6,602 nucleotides of DNA from the NCBI GenBank assembly GCA_937895305.1, contig CALAXS010000741.1:1-6602 (forward strand), written 5' to 3'. The position numbers and the translations under genes are program-made. A model generated the notes under the pieces. It did not search any database. It was not told the DNA's origin and saw only the letters and a program-made list of their open reading frames with translations. Position 1 is the stretch's first letter; each line of letters begins with the position of its first letter. This document shows positions 1 through 5,211 of this stretch, in pieces. Source of the stretch: an uncultured bacterium. GTDB lineage: Bacteria; Hydrogenedentota; Hydrogenedentia; Hydrogenedentales; JAEUWI01.

Positions 1-875
1 GGTTCCTCCATGTACAGCCCTACACCACGGTCATTGCGGTAAGTATCTGCCTCATTCTCACGTTTTCTATCCCCGTCATGGTCCTGAAACAAAATAACAA
101 GGCCCTCGCATTATTCGCTGGCCTGGGTCTTCTTCCCGGTTTCCTCATTGCTGCTATCCTCGGCCCCCTCTTCGGTGAGGTCACCTACAACATGGAAGAA
201 ATCACAGCGTCATTGATTATGTGGCCTGACTTTGCAGGTATGTTTGCGAAGGCCTCCCCCTTCAGTATTGGCTGGCCACCCATGTCTATGCTCCTCGACC
301 CCGGCGTCATCATTCTGGCCTGTATGGGCTATGTTATCCTCTTCGGTGATCTTATTACGGGCACCGAAATTCTTCATGCCGCGCAGCCCGCACGGCCTGA
401 TGAGAAAATTGATCTCAACATCAACCGCAGCCACCTCTCCATTGCTATTCGTAACGCGCTTATGGCGTTGTTCGCACCCTTCTTTCCCACACAGGGTTGC
501 CTCTGGACCGGGGTGCAAGTCATCGTGGTGCAACGCTGGGCTGAAGGTCGCGACAAAGTGGACAGCCTGTTTTCTGGCATCACGTCCTATTACGTCTTTG
601 GGATACCGCTCCTGTATATGGTCAGCCCCCTTGTGCTTGGGCTGAAACCGCTCATGGGGATTGCCCTATCGTTAACGCTGGTCCTCACAGGATTCGCATG
701 TGCCTATGTGGCCATGGGGATTACCAAAAACCAGATCGAGCGGGGTGTCGCTTTGCTCACGGCTGTGACCCTGGCCCTCTTTGCAGAAACACCGTGGTTG
801 GGTATGCTGGTGGGTATTGTTGCTACCATTACGATGGTTGGATTTAAGTCACCCGAGACTACTGAGGAAGCGTAA
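1..875 (+). CDS. Polytopic membrane permease-like protein, C-terminal part (5' end outside window)
   Basis: The reading frame is open from the window edge (first full codon at position 3) to TAA at 873-875, giving about 290 residues. The first ATG in frame (78) lies inside a hydrophobic stretch, so it is probably internal and the gene is truncated by the window. About seven hydrophobic segments alternate with short charged loops. One longer hydrophilic loop (nt ~380-440, with the motif AQPARPDEKIDLNINRSH) precedes a segment with FPTQGCLWTG. That segment recalls the P-T-Q-N-x-G re-entrant motif of NCS2/SulP-fold transporters. From memory, the region VQRWAEGRDKVDSLFSG followed by SYYVFGIPLL resembles the uncharacterised DUF3360 membrane family, but this is unverified. 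The likely role is inner-membrane transport; the substrate is unknown. The msrB gene starts 2 nt after the stop and its ribosome binding site lies inside this gene, so the two are probably co-transcribed. Membrane protein is near certain; the family is tentative. Confidence 0.8.
   Translation, partial: FLHVQPYTTVIAVSICLILTFSIPVMVLKQNNKALALFAGLGLLPGFLIAAILGPLFGEVTYNMEEITASLIMWPDFAGMFAKASPFSIGWPPMSMLLDPGVIILACMGYVILFGDLITGTEILHAAQPARPDEKIDLNINRSHLSIAIRNALMALFAPFFPTQGCLWTGVQVIVVQRWAEGRDKVDSLFSGITSYYVFGIPLLYMVSPLVLGLKPLMGIALSLTLVLTGFACAYVAMGITKNQIERGVALLTAVTLALFAETPWLGMLVGIVATITMVGFKSPETTEEA
864..870 (+). promoter_or_regulatory. Ribosome binding site of msrB inside the upstream gene
   Basis: GAGGAAG lies 7 nt before the ATG at 878 and within the last codons of the membrane-protein gene. 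This fixes the msrB start and suggests translational coupling of the two genes. Confidence 0.65.
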
Positions 876-877
876 AG

Positions 878-1276
878 ATGGATGAGCACAAGCTAAACAA
901 GACAGATGCTGAATGGCGCGAAGCATTGAGTGAGGAACAGTATCGGGTCTTGCGCGAGCAAGGCACGGAGCGTGCCTTTGCCGGGGCCTATCATGACGCC
1001 AAGGCCCTTGGCATCTATCGTTGTGCGGGGTGTGGGCAGGCACTGTTTCATTCGCAGCATAAGTTTGACAGTGGCACAGGCTGGCCCAGTTATTTTCAGC
1101 CTGTTCATGCTGAGGCCGTGGAGACTGAAGTAGATGATAGCCTGGGCGCTGTGCGTACGGAGGTCCATTGCAGTCGTTGCGAAGGGCACCTGGGCCATGT
1201 CTTCCCCGATGGACCGAAGCCGACGGGACAACGGTATTGTATTAACTCGGTGTCGTTGACGTTGGACGAGGGGTAG
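878..1276 (+). CDS. msrB: Peptide-methionine (R)-S-oxide reductase MsrB (one-cysteine type)
   Basis: This gene encodes 132 residues, the usual length of a free-standing MsrB domain, which reduces the R form of methionine sulfoxide in oxidised proteins. The family signature runs through the whole protein. Zinc-binding cysteines sit in two CxxC pairs (C49/C52 and C98/C101). The substrate-site segment KFDSGTGWPSY is at 62-72, GHLGHVFPDGP at 103-113, and the catalytic cysteine C121 lies in RYCINS. There is no signal peptide, so the protein is cytoplasmic. In E. coli MsrB and the Neisseria PilB MsrB domain the residue 54 or 55 positions before the catalytic cysteine, in SGCGWP, is the cysteine position used for resolving; here it is T67. 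The only cysteines left are the four zinc ligands and C121, so this is a one-cysteine enzyme that probably needs direct reduction of the sulfenic acid by thioredoxin or another thiol. Start chosen from the GAGGAAG site 7 nt upstream. It follows the permease-like gene by 2 nt. No terminator hairpin with a T-tract follows it. Confidence 0.96.
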   Translation: MDEHKLNKTDAEWREALSEEQYRVLREQGTERAFAGAYHDAKALGIYRCAGCGQALFHSQHKFDSGTGWPSYFQPVHAEAVETEVDDSLGAVRTEVHCSRCEGHLGHVFPDGPKPTGQRYCINSVSLTLDEG

Positions 1277-1292
1277 GAGGCAGAGGGGAGAA

Positions 1293-1327
1293 ATACCTTA
1301 ACGCAGAGACGCAAAGAACGCAGAGGG
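1293..1327 (+). repeat. Dispersed repeat copy A (inverted relative to copies B and C)
   Basis: This 35-nt unit begins ATACCTTAACGCAGAG and ends AGAACGCAGAGGG. It matches the reverse complement of 1640-1674 at 32 of 35 positions, with mismatches at the base after the first ACGCAGAG and at two bases after the next CGC. Internally it repeats ACGCAGAG. A purine-rich tract continues on its 3' side, mirroring the pyrimidine-rich tract beside the inverted copies. Confidence 0.9.
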
Positions 1328-1396
1328 GGAGAGAAAAACGGGAATTGTAATATGGCTAATCCCCACTCCGACTGGATGTTGGGATACCGTTGGGGG

Positions 1397-1417
1397 ATTT
1401 CCAATCAAGTTGGAAAT
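1397..1417. repeat. Perfect hairpin repeat (8-bp stem)
   Basis: ATTTCCAA (1397-1404) and TTGGAAAT (1410-1417) are perfect reverse complements around the 5-nt loop TCAAG. The unit is followed by GACA. The pattern GGATT..CC/GG..AATGACA resembles the common dispersed bacterial hairpin that reads GATTCCCGC...GCGGGAATGACA, here in an AT-richer version. No T-tract follows on either strand, so it is not a canonical intrinsic terminator. Confidence 0.7.
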
Positions 1418-1466
1418 GACAGGTGGGGTGGAGTCGTTGTTAATACTCTGCAGTCCATGCGAGCAA

Positions 1467-1504
1467 GAGATTGCCGCGTCGGCGGAGCCTCCTCGCAATG
1501 ACGA
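1467..1504. repeat. Palindromic intergenic repeat unit (GAGATTGC...GCAATGACG)
   Basis: ATTGC (1470-1474) pairs with GCAAT (1495-1499) around a GC-rich interior. The unit is preceded by a GCGAGCAAGAGA-like lead-in. From general knowledge, units of the form GAGATTGC(...)GCAATGACG occur as dispersed intergenic repeats in many environmental bacterial genomes. Only one copy is present here, so its repetitive nature is inferred, not seen. Confidence 0.5.
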
Positions 1505-1529
1505 GTTGAGGGAAGAGCACCCACCCCTT

Positions 1530-1559
1530 CTCTTAGCGACTTTGCGCCTTCGCGTGATG
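1530..1559 (-). repeat. Possible degenerate fourth copy of the ACGCAGAG repeat
   Basis: CTTAGCGACTTTGCGCCTTC within this stretch has the same rhythm (GCG, CT, TGCGCCT, GCGT) as the copies at 1583-1611 and 1642-1670. An ungapped comparison matches at roughly 17 of 29 positions, best over the central TGCGCCT. It lies in the same orientation as those copies and just upstream of them. It could be a diverged relative or a chance pyrimidine-rich match. Confidence 0.45.
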
Positions 1560-1582
1560 CCTCCCGCTCCCTCTTTCTTCCA

Positions 1583-1611
1583 CTCTGCGTTCTCTGCGCC
1601 TCTGCGTTAAG
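1583..1611 (-). repeat. Dispersed repeat copy B
   Basis: This 29-nt unit starts CTCTGCGTTCTCTGCGCC and ends CTCTGCGTTAAG. It is a direct repeat of 1642-1670, differing at one position (T against C at the 13th base). It is inverted relative to copy A. Its left flank is pyrimidine-rich, as in copy C. Confidence 0.9.
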
Positions 1612-1639
1612 CCACTTCCAGCTCCCCCTCCGCCCTCTT

Positions 1640-1674
1640 CCCTCTGCGTTCTCCGCGCCTCTGCGTTAAGGTAT
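1640..1674 (-). repeat. Dispersed repeat copy C
   Basis: This 35-nt unit starts CCCTCTGCGTTCTCC and ends CTCTGCGTTAAGGTAT. It is the inverted partner of copy A (32 of 35 positions) and a direct repeat of copy B over 29 nt (28 of 29). It ends 15 bp before the acylase stop codon. Transcripts reading through from either side could pair copy A with copy C into a long stem. Confidence 0.9.
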
Positions 1675-1689
1675 TCTCTTCTTTGTCCT

Positions 1690-4194
1690 TTACCTGGACA
1701 ACTTCATCTCATGTTTTTTATGGGCGACCACTTCGTCCCAGTCGAGGTAGGCCTGACGGTATTCGCCGTGCATAAACTTCACGGCTTGATCGTCATAGTG
1801 GGGACTTTTGAAATGCCCGGAGTTCCCGGTGGGCAGGATGACCAGCGCGTCTTCGGGAGAAGCGAAATCGATGAGGCGGCGGGTAGACGGGCCTGCGACG
1901 ACCTTGTACTCGCCGTCGTCTCCGGTGAAGATCATGTTGTTAATGACGCGGTTGGCCCCGGTGGAGGGAAAGGGCCCAATGTTGAAAATGCTGCCGAGGC
2001 CGGGTATGTAGCCAAAGGGATGCATAAATTCCATGGTGTGCACTTGTCCCCAGGCCCAGGTATTTACATCGTCGCCGTAAGTATCGCGCAGGGTGGCGAC
2101 GGTTTTCCCGAAGGCTTCCTGGATAATCTGTTGTCGGGTTTCTGTCTCACTGGTTTCTACATTATCCCAGAAGGGGCTAACTTCGGTCTGGACAAACCAC
2201 TTGAAGAAGTTCCAGCTGTCGGCAAGACTCTGATAGGTCATGAATCCGTTCTCGCCCATTTCATCCAGCAAGGCACCTTTCGCGATGTATTCCTGGCAGA
2301 CCCAGAAAATACTGGCACCCGTAGATTCGGTACCGTGGCGTGCATCCCAGTTTTTCAATGCGTCGAGGGCTGCTTTTTCCACACCCCCCAGTTGCCCTTC
2401 CAGGGGCCCCATGGCTTCTACCATGCGTTCCACCACGTCGGGGAAACAGGCGCCTTGATCATCAAACTGTAATGCTTTTAACCCGTCCAGATCCCAGATG
2501 TCGCGTTCGTCGAGGGCTTGCTCTATAAGCTTGGCGCGGTCTATGGGCTGCCAGTAGCCCTGGAGATCTTTCACAGCACCCACAGGCTTTACGGTGGAGC
2601 GGTTGTTTGCAGTGGCAATAAAGCCCCAGGGCGGATTCTTCAATTTGGGGTTGTCTGCAAAATCGACATAGCCCAGCCATTCGTCCTTACCCGATGCACC
2701 GTCCAGCAGACGATTGGGAATCACATGGTCCGGGCGGATGGGCACACGGCCTGCGGCCCACCAGGCGATATTGCCTTCGGCATCGACATAGGACACGTTG
2801 AGCCCTGGCGAGGTACAGAGGGCTACTGCGGATTCAAACTCATCGATGTTCTTTGCGCGGGCCATGCGATAGAAGCCCACCATGTCGGTGTAGTCCAGGT
2901 GCTGCCATACCCATTTCATGGCCACGTCCGGGCCTTCATAATCCATTAGCAAGCGCATCAAATCGGTAATGACCGGGCCGTGGGGCGTTACGCGCACCTT
3001 GACGGGTACATCGTCCCCGAAACGTACTTTGATGGTTTCCGTTTCTTCCTGTACCGCAACCCACTCGCCGTTGTACATCACCTGGTTGGGGTCGTCTTCT
3101 TTAAAGGTCTCTCGATACAGATCCAGGTCATCATTGGCCCACATGGTGAGGCCCCAGGCGTGGTTTTCGTTGTGCCCGATTAAGGAAAATGGGATGAGGG
3201 CCAGGTGAAAACCATACCAGTTAAAATCGGGGTACGTAATATGAGCCTCGTACCAGATGCTGGGGTTGGTAAAAGCGATATGGGGATCGTTGGCGAGAAC
3301 GGGCTTGCCGGATTGGGTACGGTCACCGGATAGCACCCAGGAGTTACTGCCCATGGCGGGGCCGAAATGTTCTGCTATAGGATTCAACGCTGCGAGCAGT
3401 GCCTCCATAACATCCAGCTTGGCCTGTGCCTCTCCCCCATCTTCAGGCGTTTCCGCAGGTACAGGTGCTTCCACTTCACCGCGCAAGATGGCCGTTGCTT
3501 CTTCAATGGTCTCCATGATGGTGACAGGCTCACCTTTGGTGTAGTTGGGAAAGAGGTCGGCAATAGGTAAATCTGGGTGACGAGCCTGGAGCACGGAATG
3601 AAGTGAATCTTCGCGAAGCCCATCGGCAAAACTGATGGGCAGGATGGCGCCTACGGACAGGCAATCTATCGTAGTAAAGTGTCGCGCGGGAATACCCAGT
3701 ACCTTGTACTCAAAGGGCAGGGTTTCCGTATCCATAAAGTGATTGATGCCTGCAACAAAAGCTTCGGACACGGCCGTGATTTCGGGGTACTGGTCTTGCT
3801 GTATAGCGAGGTATTCTTCCGCCTTGGGCAGGAGCCGGAAACCCCGGACAATCTGGTCAATGGGCAGAGCCGACGAACCTACGATTTCGGAAATCTGACC
3901 TGCGGCCAGACGGCGTATCAATTCCATCTGAAAGAGGCGGTCCTGTGCCATACAGAAGCCCAGGGTGAAATAGGCATCCAGTTCGTGATCCGCCTTGATG
4001 TGGGGTACGCCCCATTCATCGCGCAGGACCTGGACTTCGCCCTGAAGAGAGGCATGTTGAACAGTTGCATCGTAGCGAGGCAGTGCAGATCTGGCGCTTT
4101 GATCCACCCAGACTGTCAGTACAATCCCTCCGACTACCACAACAACAAGCACAAGTATGAATACAACCTTCAGGAATTTACCCAATGCACGCAT
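1690..4194 (-). CDS. Penicillin acylase family (peptidase S45) Ntn-hydrolase precursor, membrane-anchored
   Basis: From ATG at 4194 this encodes 834 residues, a full-length acylase precursor. Residues 1-30 form a basic start (MRALGKFLK) and a Val-rich hydrophobic helix, so the protein is exported and possibly stays anchored. The alpha-chain region covers about 35-240, an Ala/Pro/Glu-rich spacer about 240-282, and the beta chain starts at S283 in GPAMGSNSWVLSG. Known members cut themselves between this Gly and Ser, freeing Ser as the N-terminal nucleophile. Residue 23 of the beta chain is H305 (NDPHI), as in cephalosporin and acyl-homoserine-lactone acylases, where E. coli penicillin G acylase has Gln. 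N466 in PGLNVSYVDAEGN is the likely oxyanion Asn. The C-terminal signature LPTGNSGHFKSPHYDDQ is present at 787-803. It hydrolyses an amide bond; the acyl substrate cannot be told. An in-frame ATG at 4251 would add 19 residues but has no ribosome binding site and would spoil the signal sequence; ATG 4194 follows AAAAGGGG. Nothing appears broken. Confidence 0.93.
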   Translation of the reverse strand: MRALGKFLKVVFILVLVVVVVGGIVLTVWVDQSARSALPRYDATVQHASLQGEVQVLRDEWGVPHIKADHELDAYFTLGFCMAQDRLFQMELIRRLAAGQISEIVGSSALPIDQIVRGFRLLPKAEEYLAIQQDQYPEITAVSEAFVAGINHFMDTETLPFEYKVLGIPARHFTTIDCLSVGAILPISFADGLREDSLHSVLQARHPDLPIADLFPNYTKGEPVTIMETIEEATAILRGEVEAPVPAETPEDGGEAQAKLDVMEALLAALNPIAEHFGPAMGSNSWVLSGDRTQSGKPVLANDPHIAFTNPSIWYEAHITYPDFNWYGFHLALIPFSLIGHNENHAWGLTMWANDDLDLYRETFKEDDPNQVMYNGEWVAVQEETETIKVRFGDDVPVKVRVTPHGPVITDLMRLLMDYEGPDVAMKWVWQHLDYTDMVGFYRMARAKNIDEFESAVALCTSPGLNVSYVDAEGNIAWWAAGRVPIRPDHVIPNRLLDGASGKDEWLGYVDFADNPKLKNPPWGFIATANNRSTVKPVGAVKDLQGYWQPIDRAKLIEQALDERDIWDLDGLKALQFDDQGACFPDVVERMVEAMGPLEGQLGGVEKAALDALKNWDARHGTESTGASIFWVCQEYIAKGALLDEMGENGFMTYQSLADSWNFFKWFVQTEVSPFWDNVETSETETRQQIIQEAFGKTVATLRDTYGDDVNTWAWGQVHTMEFMHPFGYIPGLGSIFNIGPFPSTGANRVINNMIFTGDDGEYKVVAGPSTRRLIDFASPEDALVILPTGNSGHFKSPHYDDQAVKFMHGEYRQAYLDWDEVVAHKKHEMKLSR

Positions 4195-4199
4195 GGTGG

Positions 4200-4207
4200 C
4201 CCCTTTT
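4200..4207 (-). promoter_or_regulatory. Ribosome binding site deciding the acylase start
   Basis: On the minus strand AAAAGGGG ends 5 nt before ATG 4194. No comparable purine-rich motif precedes the alternative in-frame ATG at 4251. This supports the shorter protein, whose N-terminus is then a clean export signal. Confidence 0.6.
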
Positions 4208-4251
4208 GTGAATGATTTAATGCACAGCACAACATCTGCGCAGCCTGACAC

Positions 4252-4280
4252 ATTCTAGTGAAGCGGGTCAAGAACGAAAA
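4252..4280 (-). promoter_or_regulatory. Possible acylase promoter overlapping the upstream terminator
   Basis: On the minus strand TAGAAT (4257-4252) matches the -10 consensus at five of six positions. Seventeen nt upstream is TTTTCG (4280-4275), a poor -35 that falls in the T-tract of the terminator. A TTGACC nearby (about 4271-4266) is too close to this -10 and has no good -10 at the right distance. A promoter must lie in this short gap if the acylase is transcribed independently, but its exact elements are uncertain. Confidence 0.35.
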
Positions 4281-4303
4281 AGGCGACCCCGAAAGGTCGC
4301 CTT
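4277..4303 (-). terminator. Rho-independent terminator of the Gfo/Idh-isomerase operon
   Basis: On the minus strand AAGGCGACC (4303-4295) and GGTCGCCTT (4288-4280) form a perfect 9-bp stem around the loop TTTCGG, followed by a run of T (TTTTT to 4277). It sits 23 nt past the stop codon of the TIM-barrel gene. On the plus strand only two T follow the stem, so it acts in one direction. It separates the two-gene operon from the acylase gene. Confidence 0.93.
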
Positions 4304-4326
4304 GATACTTTGATTCAGATTTATAA

Positions 4327-5199
4327 CTAGATATCGAGGACTTTGGCCATTCGTTGGGCAATATCAGCGAGGTGTTCGCGGTTACCGCCACCGACTTCTG
4401 CGGTGACCCAGCCAGAGTAATTAATCTTGGCGAGTTCTTCAACCACCTTGTCCCATGCAATGGTACCGTCGCCGATTTTAGGACTGAAGCCCTTCCAGGG
4501 GCCTTGCTTGTCGCGTATTTCAGTGCTGTATTCCTTGAGGTCCAGCTTTTTAATACGTTCACCCAGCACAGGAATCCACTGTTCCGGCCAACCGAAGCGA
4601 TGTACGTTACCAATATCGAAATAGGAATTACACCATTCGCTATCCAGCTCATCGATGTAATAGGCCATTTCGAGGGGACTCAACTGAAAGTTGTTCCATA
4701 CGTTTTCGATAAGCAGCTGGATTTCCTGTTGCTCGTAATGGGGAATCGCCTTGCGCATTTCAGCCTGTGTGACTTCCCAGTTCTTCGCGTAGGGCATGGT
4801 TTCGGTAACTTTTCCCGTAACAATGAGCACACTGGTTGCGCCGAGTTCTTTGGCCCAGTCTGCGGTCTTGTTAATTCCGCTGAAGGTCCAGCCCTGAACG
4901 ATGCCGTGAACCGGGATGCCGGATGCATCGATGGCCTTGGCGAATTCCGCCACGCCAACTTTACGCACGGAATCGGCGGTAGGTTCTACGCCTTCAAAAC
5001 CAATTTCCTTAACCATTTTAAACTTGTCCGTTACGGACATTTCGGGTTCGTCGATCATTTCCCACTTCAGGGCTTTTTTCAATACACCCGCGTTGGAACC
5101 GGCTTTTACCGGTGTGGATTGGGCGAGTACGCCTACCCCCGCCAGCGCAGCAGCACCAGCAACCTTGGCAAAATCACGACGTGTTATTCTAATACTCAT
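4327..5199 (-). CDS. Tat-exported sugar phosphate isomerase/epimerase-like TIM-barrel protein
   Basis: This encodes 290 residues. The N-terminus ITRRDFAKVAG fits the twin-arginine motif (R7, R8, F10, K12), followed by an Ala/Gly/Val-rich helix and a likely cleavage after VKA (33). It is therefore predicted to fold in the cytoplasm and be exported. The mature part matches the xylose-isomerase-like / AP endonuclease 2 TIM-barrel family. Family landmarks are GFEGVEP (67-73), LLIENVWN (162-169, E165), YFDIGNVHRFG (193-203, D195 and H200), KLDLKEYS (218-225), KIGDGTIAW (241-249) and TAEV (266-269, E268). E165, D195 and E268 are candidate metal ligands. The usual His of the HLKD motif is replaced by D220 in LDLKE, so substrate or metal geometry may differ. 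Members act as isomerases, epimerases, dehydratases or lyases on sugars and polyols; the reaction here is unknown. The start follows AGGAG (5210-5206). It lies 12 nt after the stop of the oxidoreductase gene and ends at a strong terminator, so it is the second gene of an operon. Confidence 0.9.
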   Translation of the reverse strand: MSIRITRRDFAKVAGAAALAGVGVLAQSTPVKAGSNAGVLKKALKWEMIDEPEMSVTDKFKMVKEIGFEGVEPTADSVRKVGVAEFAKAIDASGIPVHGIVQGWTFSGINKTADWAKELGATSVLIVTGKVTETMPYAKNWEVTQAEMRKAIPHYEQQEIQLLIENVWNNFQLSPLEMAYYIDELDSEWCNSYFDIGNVHRFGWPEQWIPVLGERIKKLDLKEYSTEIRDKQGPWKGFSPKIGDGTIAWDKVVEELAKINYSGWVTAEVGGGNREHLADIAQRMAKVLDI

Positions 5200-5205
5200 T
5201 GCTTG

Positions 5206-5210
5206 CTCCT
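5206..5210 (-). promoter_or_regulatory. Ribosome binding site of the TIM-barrel gene
   Basis: On the minus strand AGGAG lies 6 nt before ATG 5199, inside the 12-nt gap after the stop of the preceding gene. It supports the chosen start and operon translation. Confidence 0.75.
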
Positions 5211-5211
5211 G

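Larger units (their letters stand above)
1277..1689. other. Non-coding repeat-rich gap between convergent genes
   Basis: These 413 bp separate the 3' ends of msrB (+) and the acylase gene (-). Short open frames are present, but none has a ribosome binding site or recognisable protein. The content is a mosaic of short repeats (listed separately), joined by purine-rich (1277-1340) and pyrimidine-rich (1511-1530, 1560-1582, 1612-1641) tracts. No T-tract terminator is visible for either convergent gene, so the repeat hairpins may be what stops or stabilises the two transcripts. Confidence 0.8.

Noticed and set aside
1397..1417. Intrinsic terminator for msrB or the acylase
   Set aside because: The 8-bp hairpin is perfect but neither strand has a T-tract after it, and it lies well away from either stop codon.
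1410..1610. Small plus-strand open frame of 66 codons in the repeat-rich gap
   Set aside because: Its sequence is the translation of the repeat units themselves, with no ribosome binding site and low-complexity composition.
1293..1674. CRISPR array from the repeated CTCTGCGT/ACGCAGAG units
   Set aside because: The copies are in both orientations, the spacing is irregular (about 30 nt between B and C but about 255 nt from A to B), and no cas gene is present.
1711..2472. A 253-codon plus-strand frame inside the acylase gene
   Set aside because: It is antisense to the conserved C-terminal part of the acylase, has no ribosome binding site of note and resembles no family.
3679..4215. A 178-codon plus-strand frame opposite the acylase N-terminal half
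   Set aside because: It lies antisense to the signal peptide and alpha chain of a complete acylase and has no independent support.
4195..4251. Longer acylase start at ATG 4251
   Set aside because: No ribosome binding site precedes it, and the added 19 residues would bury the basic start of the signal/anchor sequence.
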